This document shows positions 27,336 through 36,377 of a DNA stretch of 64,000 nucleotides, piece by piece (position 1 is the stretch's first letter; the number at the start of each line of letters is the position of its first letter). The translations under genes were made by a program, and so were the position numbers. Below the pieces are notes generated by a model. It was not told where the DNA came from, searched no databases, and was given only the letters and a program-made list of their open reading frames with translations. This DNA comes from Pasteurella dagmatis (GTDB lineage: Bacteria > Pseudomonadota > Gammaproteobacteria > Enterobacterales > Pasteurellaceae): positions 1 to 64,000 of the forward strand of contig NZ_LT906448.1 in assembly GCF_900186835.1 (NCBI RefSeq), written 5' to 3'.

Positions 27336-27686
27336 ATGACAATCACGATTTATCACAATCCACGTTGTTCCAAAAGTCGCGAAACATTAGCACTTTTAGA
27401 ACAAAAACAATGTGAGCTTGACGTACAAGCCTACTTAAACCATCAATTCACTACTGAAGAATTGCAATCAATTGCAAAAAAATTAGGCGTGAAAAGTTTT
27501 CGTGAAATGATGAGAACCAAAGATGAATTATTTGCCACTTTAGGCTTAAATCAACCTGATGTGACAGAACAACAATTGTTAGACGCTTTGGTAGCAAATT
27601 CCGCATTATTAGAGCGTCCAATCGTGGTCAACGGTGAGCGTGCTAAAATCGGTCGCCCACCAGAATCTGTACTTGAGATTCTCTAA
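27336..27686 (+). CDS. yfgD: ArsC-family protein (YfgD-like)
   Basis: A thioredoxin-fold protein of the glutaredoxin-coupled arsenate reductase family. The 116-residue protein has the catalytic-type Cys in HNPRCSKSRETL (residue about 11), and ERPIVVNGERAKIGRPPE with the conserved Arg/Pro at the active-site side. Arsenate reduction is not proven for this subgroup and no arsB/arsR lies nearby. It diverges from perM as in E. coli. A GCGAGGAAATTCT ribosome site precedes the ATG. Confidence 0.87.
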   Translation: MTITIYHNPRCSKSRETLALLEQKQCELDVQAYLNHQFTTEELQSIAKKLGVKSFREMMRTKDELFATLGLNQPDVTEQQLLDALVANSALLERPIVVNGERAKIGRPPESVLEIL

Positions 27687-27760
27687 TTTCGCTTTATAAT
27701 GTTGCCCGTTTGTTAATTAAAATAAACGGGCAAATGTTAATTACTTTATAAGGAAAAATT

Positions 27761-28039
27761 ATGGCAAAAAAACATCAGCCACAAAGTGCTCAGCCTTATC
27801 AGCACAAGCGTGGAACAATTAAAGATAATGCCATTTGCGCATTATTACACGATCCGTTATTCCGTCAGCGAATTGAGAAAAAACGCAAAGGAAAAGGCAG
27901 CTATCAGCGAAAAGCGAAACATGTAGGGAAATTTTTTGAAAAGCCCGATTATAAAATTTTTGATTTGAAAGATTTTATAATCGGGTTTTTCTTAAACAAC
28001 ATTTACAACAATGCAACTCATTTAAACTCAGCGAGGTAA
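27761..28039 (+). CDS. arfA: Alternative ribosome-rescue factor A
   Basis: ArfA binds stalled nonstop ribosomes and recruits RF2 when trans-translation is lacking. The 92-residue reading frame carries the family core [42 protein letters not shown] (about residues 13-54, split here by intent). From codon 62 onward the mRNA folds into a 14-bp perfect hairpin followed by five T, so most transcripts should end inside the gene and yield a shorter active peptide only when tmRNA is absent. The hydrophobic C-terminal part [12 protein letters not shown] is likely the tail removed, as described for E. coli arfA. Confidence 0.92.
   Translation: MAKKHQPQSAQPYQHKRGTIKDNAICALLHDPLFRQRIEKKRKGKGSYQRKAKHVGKFFEKPDYKIFDLKDFIIGFFLNNIYNNATHLNSAR
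27944..27990 (+). terminator. Terminator hairpin inside the arfA reading frame
   Basis: CCCGATTATAAAAT (27944-27957) pairs perfectly with ATTTTATAATCGGG (27972-27985) around a 14-base loop, and TTTTT follows. It is in the coding region of arfA, so transcripts ended here have no stop codon and arfA translation becomes subject to trans-translation. Confidence 0.88.
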
Positions 28040-28043
28040 ATTT

Positions 28044-28337
28044 ATGACTATGCAAACGGAAGTACTTTTTAGTAATAATTGGAATGTAAGAATTAGTGAC
28101 CCTGGTGAAGAAGGGGCGCAAAGCCACTTTTTTGAAACCATTTATATCACACTTGAAGCGCATATTAAGGGTGATGAAATTGCTTATGAATTTACACGTA
28201 AAGTAGAAGATCAAGTAAAAATCAACCGCACTTTTACCGATTTAAGTGAGCTTTTCAAATTCCTCGGTGACTACCTTGACCCAGTGAGTATGGGCTTTTT
28301 AGGTATCAAAATCGGCAACTTAGGCGTTAAGGCTTAA
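28044..28337 (+). CDS. Small protein of unknown function
   Basis: A 97-residue, acidic, soluble-looking protein with no signal peptide or membrane segment. It starts five bases after the arfA stop with GCGAGGTAAATTT as ribosome site, so it shares or overlaps the arfA transcription unit; the arfA terminator would limit its expression. Its composition is normal for the region and an uptake sequence is present (ACCGCACTT near 28225), which argues for a real gene. I do not recognise the family. Confidence 0.7.
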   Translation: MTMQTEVLFSNNWNVRISDPGEEGAQSHFFETIYITLEAHIKGDEIAYEFTRKVEDQVKINRTFTDLSELFKFLGDYLDPVSMGFLGIKIGNLGVKA

Positions 28338-28581
28338 GTTTCATTCCTTCTAGAAAAACGATGCCCCTTGAAATTCTCATCTCAAGGGGACTGAAAATAT
28401 TGCTATTTGAGCAATAGAATATATTTCTTAATGCTTAAATACATAAATAACATAAAATACTTTCGGGATTTTTATATAAAGCTATAAAATAGCGAAATAA
28501 AAATTCATAAGAAAGCAATTTAAAGCCAATAGTTATTGATTTAGTTAAAAAATAAATATTAGAACGGCAAGGAGAATATCT

Positions 28582-28905
28582 ATGAAATTAAAAAAATTAG
28601 CCTTTTCAGCTTTAGTTGCATTGACGTTAGTTGGGTGTAATGAACAGTCTATTACAGGGACCTACTCAAACCCAGAAGAAAAGAATTTAACAATAGATCA
28701 AGACGGTAAAAAATACATTGTAGCAACATGGATTAAAGGCACAGCAATGATAAGTGGCAGACCAACTTTAGGAGGTTATAAAGTAGTTACTTACAAAAAG
28801 AATAATGTTTTATACCATATAAGTGATGACTCAGAGGTTGGAACAATCAACGGCGATAGTTTTACGCTAAATAAAAATGGCAAAGTATATAAGAAGAAAC
28901 TTTAA
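28582..28905 (+). CDS. Small lipoprotein
   Basis: A 107-residue protein with a basic N-terminus, hydrophobic core and lipobox LTLVGC (Cys at about residue 19), so it is predicted to be exported and lipid-anchored. The mature part is beta-rich looking (GTYSNPEEKNLTIDQDG, GTINGDSFTLNKNG) and has no recognised family. CAAGGAGAATATCT gives a good ribosome site. It follows a 244-base gap and is ended by a clear terminator, so it is monocistronic. The function is unknown. Confidence 0.75.
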   Translation: MKLKKLAFSALVALTLVGCNEQSITGTYSNPEEKNLTIDQDGKKYIVATWIKGTAMISGRPTLGGYKVVTYKKNNVLYHISDDSEVGTINGDSFTLNKNGKVYKKKL

Positions 28906-28967
28906 TTTTAAAAGAAGCTTATCTAAAAATAGAATTTATAGTTAAATGTTTTTTTCAAATTTAGGAA

Positions 28968-29006
28968 ACAAAAATCCGCACTTAATATTGCGGATTTTTG
29001 TTTTTA
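28968..29006 (+). terminator. Terminator downstream of the small lipoprotein
   Basis: ACAAAAATCCGCA pairs with TGCGGATTTTTGT around an eight-base loop and is followed by TTTTT. The stem is nearly symmetrical with A and T runs on either side. Confidence 0.85.
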
Positions 29007-29264
29007 AGATTTTATTTGTTAATGTGTAATTTAAAAGTCACAAGTATCTAGTAGAGCTTCCTACATTTAGACACTTCCCAAAAGGACTATTTCACCTTTC
29101 TGCTTGCGTTTAGGGCGCCTCATCGTTTTTCAAATAATCGATAGTTCAAATTTATCCCTATTTCATTTTCTAATCAACAATCAACTCAGCTCAACCCCCT
29201 CAATTTCTTATCGCATTTTCTTTGTATTGCTTATATTATTAGCCCATCTTTTTTATGGGCAGAG
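29007..29264. other. Noncoding stretch with no recognised feature
   Basis: Together with the preceding terminator this makes a 359-base stretch without a gene. I see no convincing open frame, RNA gene or repeat. It presumably holds the promoter of the YceK-like lipoprotein gene and rep. Confidence 0.4.
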
Positions 29265-29489
29265 ATGATGCAAAAAATTTTGTTAATTTTGACCGCACTT
29301 TGGGGGCTTCAGGGGTGTGGGACTGTGGTGAAGTTGTTAGACCCTACAGCACCCTATACAGCCTATGCGGGCACAAAATATGATTTTGAAATGGCGAAGA
29401 AATGGGGATTGCCTATCTTAGATTTGCCTTTATCTTTTTTACTTGATTCCGCACTATTGCCTTATGTGTGGGCGCAAGAATCTGAATAA
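29265..29489 (+). CDS. YceK/YidQ family lipoprotein
   Basis: A 74-residue exported lipoprotein: hydrophobic start [15 protein letters not shown] with Cys near residue 18, then the family pattern [22 protein letters not shown] and [16 protein letters not shown], which matches the DUF1375 (YceK) group. The function of the group is unknown. The ATG at 29265 or the adjacent one at 29268 may be used. It lies nine bases before rep. An uptake sequence overlaps its 5' end. Confidence 0.8.
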   Translation: MMQKILLILTALWGLQGCGTVVKLLDPTAPYTAYAGTKYDFEMAKKWGLPILDLPLSFLLDSALLPYVWAQESE

Positions 29490-29497
29490 CGAATACG

Positions 29498-31513
29498 ATG
29501 AAATTAAATTCACAACAACAGCAAGCCGTTGAATATGTCACAGGCCCTTGCCTTGTATTGGCTGGGGCTGGCTCTGGCAAAACACGTGTTATCATTAATA
29601 AAATCGCACATTTAGTTGAAAAGTGCGGTTATTTACCACGTCAAATTGCCGCAGTCACTTTTACGAACAAAGCCGCACGTGAGATGAAAGAGCGTGTCGC
29701 TCAGTCTATTGGTAAAGAGGCGAGTCGTGGCTTGATTGTGTCAACTTTCCACACCTTAGGTTTCGATATTATCAAACGTGAATACAAACATTTGGGTTTT
29801 AAATCCAATATGACGTTGTTTGATGAACACGATCAGCTTGCGTTACTCAAAGAACTTACCGCAGATTTGCTTTCGGAAGATAAAGATCTTCTGCGTGAGC
29901 TGATTTCAACGATTTCCAACTGGAAAAATGATCTGATTTCACCACAGAAAGCGAAGGCACAGGCAAGGGATGCAAAAGAACATACTTTTGCACACTGTTA
30001 TGAACGTTATAGCCAGCAAATTCGAGCTTACAATGTGTTGGATTTTGATGATTTGATTATGTTGCCGACCTTGTTGTTCAAGCAAAATGAAGAAGTGCGG
30101 TCGAAATGGCAGCAGAAAATTCGTTATTTGCTGGTGGATGAATATCAAGACACTAATACGAGCCAATATGAATTGATCAAATTATTGGTGGGCGATCGAG
30201 CTTGCTTTACAGTGGTGGGTGATGATGATCAGTCCATTTATTCGTGGCGTGGTGCTAGACCGCAAAATATGATTCGCTTAAAAACGGACTTCCCACAATT
30301 AAAAGTGATTAAACTTGAGCAAAATTATCGCTCAACGCACCGCATTTTACATTGTGCCAATATTTTGATTGATAACAATGAACACGTGTTCGATAAAAAA
30401 TTGTTTTCTAATTTGGGCGAAGGCGAAAAGTTGCAGGTGCTGGAAGCAAAAAATGAGGATGATGAGGCCGAACGTGTTGTGGGGGAGTTGATCGCACATC
30501 GTTTTATGCGGAAAACCAAATATAAAGATTATGCGATTTTGTATCGCGGTAACCATCAATCCCGTTTATTGGAAAAAGTGTTAATGCAAAACCGTATTCC
30601 TTATAAAATTTCAGGTGGCACTTCGTTTTTCTCGCGTGCTGAAATTAAGGATATGATGGCGTATTTGCGCTTGTTGGTGAATCAAGATGATGATGCAGCA
30701 TTTTTGCGTATTGTGAACACGCCAAGGCGTGAAATTGGTACTATCACGCTGCAAAAGCTAGGTGAGCTAGCACAAGAAAAACACACGAGTTTATTTGATG
30801 CGATTTTTGATTTTGAGCTTATTCAACGGATCACCCCTAAAGCCTACAATGCATTGCAAAATTTTGCGCAGTGGATTGTGAACTTATCAGATGAAGTGGC
30901 GCGTTCTGAACCGGCTCAAGCCATTCGTACAATGTTGGCTCAGTTGCATTATGAAGAATATCTTTATGAATATGCAACCAGTCCCAAAGCGGCTGAAATG
31001 CAAAGTAAAAACGTTGCAACTTTGTTTGACTGGGTTGCAGATATGCTGAATGGAAATGACGTTGATGAGCCAATGAGTTTGAATCAAGTTGTTACCCGTT
31101 TAACGTTGCGCGATATGTTAGAGCGTGGCGAAGATGATGACGAAAGCGATCAAGTGCAATTAATGACATTACACGCTTCAAAAGGGTTGGAGTTTCCTCA
31201 CGTGTTTTTAATTGGAATGGAAGAAGGCATTTTGCCTCACCAAACTAGCATTGATGAAGACAATGTGGAGGAAGAGCGTCGCTTAGCTTATGTTGGGATT
31301 ACGCGCGCACAACAAACATTATGTTTTTCATTGTGTAAAGAGCGTCGTCAATTTGGTGAGATATTAAAAACTGAACCGAGTCGCTTTTTAGCAGAATTAC
31401 CGGCAGACGATATTCAATGGGCTCGTAATAAGCCACCAATGAGTAAAGAGCAAGAAAAACAAAATACAGCTAATCAATTGGCTAACTTACGTGCTATTTT
31501 GCGTGGGAAATAG
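29498..31513 (+). CDS. rep: ATP-dependent DNA helicase Rep
   Basis: Rep is a 3'-5' superfamily 1A helicase that clears protein barriers ahead of replication forks and associates with DnaB. The 671-residue protein has motif Q ([12 protein letters not shown]), Walker A AGAGSGKT near residue 23, Ia [16 protein letters not shown] (motif II), [13 protein letters not shown] (III), and VTYVGITRA-type motif VI. The opening sequence matches E. coli Rep rather than UvrD. It follows the YceK-like gene by nine bases and precedes the tRNA cluster. Confidence 0.95.
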   Translation: MKLNSQQQQAVEYVTGPCLVLAGAGSGKTRVIINKIAHLVEKCGYLPRQIAAVTFTNKAAREMKERVAQSIGKEASRGLIVSTFHTLGFDIIKREYKHLGFKSNMTLFDEHDQLALLKELTADLLSEDKDLLRELISTISNWKNDLISPQKAKAQARDAKEHTFAHCYERYSQQIRAYNVLDFDDLIMLPTLLFKQNEEVRSKWQQKIRYLLVDEYQDTNTSQYELIKLLVGDRACFTVVGDDDQSIYSWRGARPQNMIRLKTDFPQLKVIKLEQNYRSTHRILHCANILIDNNEHVFDKKLFSNLGEGEKLQVLEAKNEDDEAERVVGELIAHRFMRKTKYKDYAILYRGNHQSRLLEKVLMQNRIPYKISGGTSFFSRAEIKDMMAYLRLLVNQDDDAAFLRIVNTPRREIGTITLQKLGELAQEKHTSLFDAIFDFELIQRITPKAYNALQNFAQWIVNLSDEVARSEPAQAIRTMLAQLHYEEYLYEYATSPKAAEMQSKNVATLFDWVADMLNGNDVDEPMSLNQVVTRLTLRDMLERGEDDDESDQVQLMTLHASKGLEFPHVFLIGMEEGILPHQTSIDEDNVEEERRLAYVGITRAQQTLCFSLCKERRQFGEILKTEPSRFLAELPADDIQWARNKPPMSKEQEKQNTANQLANLRAILRGK

Positions 31514-31571
31514 GATTTCTTATTTTTTTGTAGAGAAATTATTCAGTCGAATAATTTTTTGTAAAAATGAT

Positions 31572-31599
31572 TTGACTTATTTTTATAAAACCGTATTAT
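31572..31599 (+). promoter_or_regulatory. tRNA operon promoter
   Basis: TTGACT (31572-31577) and TATTAT (31594-31599) are separated by 16 bases, about 20 bases upstream of tRNA-Ser. It can drive all three tRNA genes. Confidence 0.6.
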
Positions 31600-31619
31600 A
31601 CCGCCCACAAACCGATTGC

Positions 31620-31712
31620 GGTGAGATGGCCGAGAGGCTGAAGGCGCTCCCCTGCTAAGGGAGTATAGGGTCAAAAACTCTATCGAGGGTTCGAATCCCT
31701 CTCTCACCGCCA
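31620..31712 (+). tRNA. tRNA-Ser (GCT anticodon)
   Basis: A 93-base type II tRNA with a long variable arm. The acceptor GGTGAGA pairs with TCTCACC, the T loop is GGTTCGAATCC, the anticodon GCT lies at 31654-31656 and reads AGC/AGT serine codons, and CCA is encoded. It is the first gene of a three-tRNA cluster. Confidence 0.96.
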
Positions 31713-31758
31713 TTTACTCAGGTTTTACTCACTAAATTAGTGAATGTAAAACGATGCT

Positions 31759-31835
31759 GCACCCGTAGCTCAGCTGGATAGAGTACTCGGCTACGAACCG
31801 AGCGGTCAGAGGTTCGAATCCTCTCGGGTGCGCCA
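31759..31835 (+). tRNA. tRNA-Arg (ACG anticodon), first copy
   Basis: A 77-base tRNA with acceptor GCACCCG pairing CGGGTGC, D arm AGCTCAGCTGGATAGAG, anticodon ACG at 31793-31795 (wobble A becomes inosine in tRNA-Arg of bacteria) and encoded CCA. An identical copy follows 64 bases downstream. Confidence 0.96.
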
Positions 31836-31899
31836 TTTCCAAATAGGCTCTAATATTTGAAATGGTTAATGCAAGTAAATAAATGGGAATCAAATATAC

Positions 31900-31976
31900 G
31901 CACCCGTAGCTCAGCTGGATAGAGTACTCGGCTACGAACCGAGCGGTCAGAGGTTCGAATCCTCTCGGGTGCGCCA
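31900..31976 (+). tRNA. tRNA-Arg (ACG anticodon), second copy
   Basis: Identical in sequence to the copy at 31759, with anticodon ACG at 31934-31936 and encoded CCA. It arose by tandem duplication; both probably derive from one precursor transcript with tRNA-Ser. Confidence 0.96.
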
Positions 31977-32127
31977 TTTCATAATCCACATCCTGATACT
32001 TCATTTTAAAATTCATTTCATTTATAGATATTAAGTATTTATAACTCTAAATTTTTTTATTGCTTTGAGCATTTTAAGCTTAAAAGTGCGGTCAATTTTT
32101 TATGATTTTTCATATCCTAAAGCTTTC

Positions 32128-32508
32128 TTATTGTAACTTATTTAAAATTTCAGGTTGATCTAATAACAGCGCATAATAATTGGCGAGAAAATAAGTTTGT
32201 TCGTTTGCTGGAATTGGGAAAGGAATAAGCTGAAGAATTTCTTGATGCATTGCAGAAACTATTGGAAAACAGACTGAGCTTTGAATTTTATGTTGAAAGT
32301 CTTTATGTAATGGGGATGCACAATGCTGTCTTTTAATACGTCCGAGCGCATTTGCTAAATGCACTAACATTGTTTGTACTTGCGATGTTTCAACGTTAAC
32401 GTGCCAATGTTCAGCTAAATGTGTTTTGGTATTGAACACAATTTCTACTATTTGCTCATCAATTAATTTTCGCACTTGTAACATTTCTAAATGTGCTTGA
32501 ATATCCAT
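32128..32508 (-). CDS. Orphan PRD-domain protein
   Basis: A 126-residue protein that looks like a single PTS regulation domain: conserved His-containing LVHLANALGRIKRQ near residue 50 and a second helix pair LIPFPIPANEQTYFLANYYALL near the C-terminus. PRDs are normally phosphorylated by HPr or EII proteins inside transcription activators, but no DNA-binding domain is present here. Its role is unknown. No ribosome site of note is seen. It is convergent with nothing close and divergent from yqaB. Confidence 0.6.
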   Translation of the reverse strand: MDIQAHLEMLQVRKLIDEQIVEIVFNTKTHLAEHWHVNVETSQVQTMLVHLANALGRIKRQHCASPLHKDFQHKIQSSVCFPIVSAMHQEILQLIPFPIPANEQTYFLANYYALLLDQPEILNKLQ

Positions 32509-32629
32509 ACAACCCTCGCATCTGAGTCTAGTGAAGTCTAGCTTACTTTGAACAAATTAAACAGTGCAGAGATCACAAATTTATAGCAAAATAAGCTTAC
32601 TTTTCATTAATGTTTAAAAAGAGTGAGTA

Positions 32630-33229
32630 ATGTTAGATTCAACAGTTCTTGAGCAATATGATGGATTAATTTTTGATATGGACGGCACCGTGATTGATAC
32701 AATGCCTTGCCACGAGCGTGCGTGGATAATGGTCGCAGAAAGAATGGGTTATCCTTTATCGCCTTCAGTAATGTACGAATTAGCTGGTGCACCATTAAAA
32801 ACCATTGCTGAAGAAATGATGATGAGGGCTAATATGCCGTTGGAACATTTAAAAGAAGTCATGACATTAAAACGTCAGTTTGGTTCAGCTTTAATTCTAA
32901 GTGAAGCGACTTTATTACCTGCCGCAAATATTGTACAACGTTATTATGGTAAGAAACCGATGGCGTTAGGCACAGGATCTCATCGAGAAATTACGCATAA
33001 ATTATTAAATAAACTGGAAATTGCACATTGTTTTGGTGCAGTTGTCACTTCTGAAGACGTTGCACAACATAAGCCCGCACCAGATACTTTTTTACGCTGT
33101 GCTGAATTAATTCATGTTGATGCGAAAAAATGTTTAGTGTTTGAAGATGCGGATTTTGGTATTCAAGCTGCATTGACTGCAGGTATGCATGCCTTTGATG
33201 TGCGCACAGAAACTTTAATTACAGGTTAA
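32630..33229 (+). CDS. yqaB: HAD-family sugar phosphatase YqaB
   Basis: A beta-phosphoglucomutase-like HAD hydrolase acting on small phosphosugars (fructose-1-phosphate and relatives in E. coli). The 199-residue protein has motif I GLIFDMDGTVIDT (residues about 12-24), motif II ALGTGSHR, the motif III Lys in HKPAPDTF and motif IV VFEDADFGIQAA. A TTTAAAAAGAGTGAGTA ribosome region precedes it. It is paired with yqaA downstream, the same order as in E. coli and H. influenzae. Confidence 0.92.
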   Translation: MLDSTVLEQYDGLIFDMDGTVIDTMPCHERAWIMVAERMGYPLSPSVMYELAGAPLKTIAEEMMMRANMPLEHLKEVMTLKRQFGSALILSEATLLPAANIVQRYYGKKPMALGTGSHREITHKLLNKLEIAHCFGAVVTSEDVAQHKPAPDTFLRCAELIHVDAKKCLVFEDADFGIQAALTAGMHAFDVRTETLITG

Positions 33230-33257
33230 TTGTAGTACTTCATGAGCGTAGAATAAG

Positions 33258-33737
33258 ATGTGGGATTGGCTTTCATTACAATGGTGGGAAAGTGTTTCGC
33301 CGCAATATGACTTGTGGTTAATGTTTGCCAGTGCATTTCTAAGCTCGACAATTTTACCAGGTAATTCCGAAATCATTTTTGTTGCGTTGTTAACTAAACA
33401 AATCGATCATGTTTCGTATTCTTCGATTGCAAATTTATTTGCTATCGCAGTTTTGGGAAATAGCTTAGGTAGCTTAACAACCTATTGGCTTGGGCGTTTA
33501 ATGCCAAGAGCTCAACAAAAACAGCAACAAAATCCTCGCTTTGAGATAACAATTAGATTATTACAACGGTATGGTATATGGGCATTGTTGTTCAGTTGGT
33601 TGCCGGTTATTGGGGATTTGTTTTGTGGTATTGCAGGTTGGTTAAGATTAAATGTGTTTGGGGCATTTATTTTAATCTTTATCGGGAAAATGGTTCGATA
33701 TGCTTTTTTACTATTTTTAACGATAAACTTGTTTTAA
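33258..33737 (+). CDS. yqaA: DedA-related membrane protein YqaA
   Basis: A 159-residue membrane protein of the SNARE-associated/DedA-like family. It has several hydrophobic segments (about residues 18-36, 60-80, 100-125, 130-155) and the signature LPGNSEIIFVALL with an acidic residue in the membrane, plus NSLGSLTTYWLGRLMP. Such proteins may move lipids or maintain membrane potential; the role of YqaA is not settled. It follows yqaB by 28 bases. Two hairpins follow its stop. Confidence 0.88.
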   Translation: MWDWLSLQWWESVSPQYDLWLMFASAFLSSTILPGNSEIIFVALLTKQIDHVSYSSIANLFAIAVLGNSLGSLTTYWLGRLMPRAQQKQQQNPRFEITIRLLQRYGIWALLFSWLPVIGDLFCGIAGWLRLNVFGAFILIFIGKMVRYAFLLFLTINLF

Positions 33738-33773
33738 ATTGTGAAGAAAATTGGTCTAATTGGGTATTAGACA

Positions 33774-33802
33774 TAAAAAAACACCACCCAAGATGGGTGG
33801 TG
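33774..33802 (-). terminator. Terminator-like hairpin oriented on the minus strand upstream of luxS
   Basis: CACCACCCA (33782-33790) pairs with TGGGTGGTG (33794-33802) around AGA. A run of seven T follows on the minus strand, none on the plus strand. Flanking genes yqaA and luxS are both on the plus strand, so the orientation does not match an annotated gene. A second hairpin (GTCTAAT/ATTAGAC, 33754-33772) lies beside it. Confidence 0.6.
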
Positions 33803-33928
33803 AAATAACCTAAGGAACCAATTTTATTAAAAACAACTGCAAGTTGCTGTAATTTAAGACTAGTAGTTTTTTAGAAAGTTCAATAAATTTATCAAAATTT
33901 AATCAAAACTAAAATAAAAGGAAGAATT

Positions 33929-34435
33929 ATGCCATTACTTGATAGCTTCAAAGTCGATCATACAAGAATGAATGCGCCTGCAGTGCGTGTCGCAAAAATT
34001 ATGAAAACACCCAAAGGTGATGAAATTACAGTGTTTGATTTACGTTTTTGTGCACCAAATAAAGCGATTCTTTCTCCACAAGGTATTCACACATTAGAAC
34101 ATTTATTTGCAGGTTTTATGCGTGATCACTTGAATAGTGAAAGTGTAGAAATTATTGATATTTCTCCAATGGGATGCCGCACAGGGTTTTATATGTCATT
34201 AATCGGCACACCAACAGAACAGCAAGTGGCAGAGGCGTGGCTAGCATCAATGCACGATGTATTAAAAGTGGAGAAACAAAGCCAAATTCCCGAATTAAAC
34301 GAATATCAATGTGGTTCTTATAAAGAACATTCTTTGCCTGATGCACATCAAATTGCTAAAGATGTGATTGCAAGTGGTGTAGGTGTTAATAAAAATGACG
34401 ATTTATTGTTGGATGAAAAATTATTAAATCCTTAA
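33929..34435 (+). CDS. luxS: S-ribosylhomocysteine lyase LuxS
   Basis: LuxS cleaves S-ribosylhomocysteine in the activated methyl cycle and yields the precursor of autoinducer-2. The 168-residue protein has the metal-binding HTLEH motif (about residues 54-58) and the third ligand Cys in QCGSYKEHS near residue 128, and the catalytic Cys in [10 protein letters not shown] is preceded by GC at about residue 84. An AAGGAAGAATT ribosome site precedes the ATG. Length matches the family (167-172). It is followed by purT after 49 bases. Confidence 0.97.
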   Translation: MPLLDSFKVDHTRMNAPAVRVAKIMKTPKGDEITVFDLRFCAPNKAILSPQGIHTLEHLFAGFMRDHLNSESVEIIDISPMGCRTGFYMSLIGTPTEQQVAEAWLASMHDVLKVEKQSQIPELNEYQCGSYKEHSLPDAHQIAKDVIASGVGVNKNDDLLLDEKLLNP

Positions 34436-34484
34436 TCTATTATTATTCAAATTATCCAAACACAATATCCAGAAGGAAATAAAA

Positions 34485-35666
34485 ATGACAAAAATTGGTA
34501 CCGCACTTACAGCTAAAGCCACCAAAGTAATGATGTTAGGCTCGGGGGAATTAGGTAAAGAAGTGGTCATCGAGCTACAGCGTTTAGGCGTTGAAGTTAT
34601 TGCAGTGGATCGTTATGAAAATGCACCAGCACAACAAGTTGCTCATCGTGCTTATACTATTTCAATGCTTGACGGAGAGGCATTAAAGGCTTTAGTTGAG
34701 AAAGAAAAGCCAGATTATATCGTGCCAGAAGTGGAAGCGATTGCTACAGCCACTTTAGTTGAATTAGAACAAGCGGGTTTTAATGTAATCCCAACAGCAA
34801 AAGCAACACAATTAACAATGAACCGCGAAGGTATTCGTCGTTTAGCTGCGGAAGAATTGGGTTTACCGACCTCAAATTACCAATTTGTAGATAATTTTGA
34901 GGACTTCAAAGGTGCGGTAGAAAAAATTGGTATTCCTTGTGTAGTAAAACCTATTATGTCTTCTTCTGGACATGGGCAAAGTATTTTGAAATCCGCTGAT
35001 GATATCCAAAAAGCGTGGGATTATGCACAACAAGGTGGTCGTGCTGGAGGTGGTCGTGTTATTGTTGAAGGTTTCGTCAAATTTGATTATGAAATTACGC
35101 TTTTAACAGTACGTCACATTCACGGCACATCATTTTTAGCACCAATTGGGCATATTCAAATTGATGGTGACTATCGAGAGTCTTGGCAGCCACAAGCAAT
35201 GTCAAAGATTGCATTATTGAAAGCACAAGAAATTGCAGAAAAAATCACAGGTGCATTAGGCGGGCGTGGCATTTTCGGTGTGGAAATGTTCGTATGTGGT
35301 GATGAAGTGATTTTCAACGAAGTGTCACCACGCCCACATGACACAGGGATGGTAACTTTAATTTCACAAGAATTATCAGAGTTTGCATTACACGCACGTG
35401 CGATTTTAGGATTACCAATTCCTGAAATTAATTTAATCAGCCCGTCAGCATCAAAAGCAATTGTGGTGGAGGGTAAATCAAATCAAGTTCAATTCAGCAA
35501 TTTGAACGAAGTACTTGCAGAACCAAATACCAATATTCGTTTATTTGGTAAAGGTGAAGTGAATGGACACCGCCGAATGGGGGTGATCTTAGCTCGTGAT
35601 GAATCTGTGGTGGCAGCATTAGAAAAAGCACGTAGAGCTTATGATAAATTAGAAATTATATTGTAA
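34485..35666 (+). CDS. purT: Formate-dependent GAR transformylase PurT
   Basis: PurT makes formyl-GAR from GAR, formate and ATP in purine synthesis, replacing PurN. The 393-residue ATP-grasp protein has [17 protein letters not shown] near residue 20, the ATP-grasp segments [14 protein letters not shown] and [13 protein letters not shown], and [12 protein letters not shown] near residue 285. GAAGGAAATAAAA gives a ribosome site. No PurR box was seen in the short gap after luxS. An uptake sequence lies in its first codons. A terminator shared with bcp follows. Confidence 0.95.
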   Translation: MTKIGTALTAKATKVMMLGSGELGKEVVIELQRLGVEVIAVDRYENAPAQQVAHRAYTISMLDGEALKALVEKEKPDYIVPEVEAIATATLVELEQAGFNVIPTAKATQLTMNREGIRRLAAEELGLPTSNYQFVDNFEDFKGAVEKIGIPCVVKPIMSSSGHGQSILKSADDIQKAWDYAQQGGRAGGGRVIVEGFVKFDYEITLLTVRHIHGTSFLAPIGHIQIDGDYRESWQPQAMSKIALLKAQEIAEKITGALGGRGIFGVEMFVCGDEVIFNEVSPRPHDTGMVTLISQELSEFALHARAILGLPIPEINLISPSASKAIVVEGKSNQVQFSNLNEVLAEPNTNIRLFGKGEVNGHRRMGVILARDESVVAALEKARRAYDKLEIIL

Positions 35667-35680
35667 TTAAAACTTTCTGA

Positions 35681-35727
35681 AAACTGACCGCACTTGATAC
35701 CTTAAAGTGCGGTCAGTTTTTATTTTT
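35681..35727. terminator. Bidirectional terminator from two inverted uptake sequences (purT/bcp)
   Basis: AAACTGACCGCACTT (35681-35695) pairs perfectly with AAGTGCGGTCAGTTT (35705-35719) around nine bases, with a T-rich run on the plus side. It separates the convergent purT and bcp genes. Confidence 0.9.
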
Positions 35728-35735
35728 TTAAGCTA

Positions 35736-36203
35736 TTATTTTTGTGTTAAATAGTCCAACACGACTTGATGGTGGTTTGAGGTTTTAAATTGTGTAAACA
35801 CTTGCTCAATTTTGCCTTGTTCATCGACCAAAAAGCTAATGCGGTGAATACCATCATAAGTTTTGCCTAAAAATTTCTTTTGTCCCCACACGCCAAATTG
35901 GTCTGCAACTTGATGCTCTTGATCGGCTAATAAATAAAAATTCAGATCTTTTTTTTCCGTGAATTTATGTAATTTTTCTGGAGTATCTGGGCTGATCCCT
36001 AAAATCACTACGCCTAATTTTTCTAATTCTGTTTTGCTGTCACGTAAGCCACAAGCTTGCGTATTACAGCCGGGTGTGAGTGCTTTAGGGTAAAAATAAA
36101 TAAGCACTTTTTTGCCTTCGAATTGTCTTAGAGAGATAGGTTCATTGTATTGATTAAAAAGCGTAAATTGTGGCGCAATGTCACCAATTTGTAAGGTTTT
36201 CAT
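35736..36203 (-). CDS. bcp: Thiol peroxidase Bcp (peroxiredoxin Q)
   Basis: Bcp reduces hydrogen peroxide and organic peroxides with thioredoxin-type donors. The 155-residue protein has PKALTPGCNTQACGLRD with the peroxidatic Cys (about residue 45) and a second Cys four residues later, and IGVSPDTPE-like ILGISPDTPE. I chose the ATG at 36203 (MKTLQIGD), which has an AAGGAGATTTTA ribosome site; the upstream in-frame ATG at 36236 has none. It is convergent with purT and divergent from dapA. Confidence 0.95.
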   Translation of the reverse strand: MKTLQIGDIAPQFTLFNQYNEPISLRQFEGKKVLIYFYPKALTPGCNTQACGLRDSKTELEKLGVVILGISPDTPEKLHKFTEKKDLNFYLLADQEHQVADQFGVWGQKKFLGKTYDGIHRISFLVDEQGKIEQVFTQFKTSNHHQVVLDYLTQK

Positions 36204-36377
36204 TAAAATCTCCTTGTGGGAAATAAGTTTGTTCAAAAAATTGAAAAAATTGCTTGCAAATTCAAATCATTTTAGCGATCTTAAATTAATATTTACAAGC
36301 AAACTCAACAATCAATATAGTGTAATCATTCTAAAAATGATAGCTATTTAAAACTCTCAGTATCCTCAGGAGGATTT

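Noticed and set aside
28378-28412. CCCCTTGA/TCAAGGGG stem after the small unknown gene as a terminator
   Set aside because: The stem has no T run on the plus strand; it may be structural, but I cannot support a terminator call.
31732-32016. Minus-strand open frame with a repeated [19 protein letters not shown] segment
   Set aside because: It is the antisense of the two identical tRNA-Arg genes; the repeat comes from the tRNA duplication. A well-known false gene type.
31620-32127. Integration site or island at the tRNA cluster
   Set aside because: No integrase, direct repeat of a tRNA 3' end with foreign genes, or composition change was seen; only a tandem tRNA-Arg duplicate.
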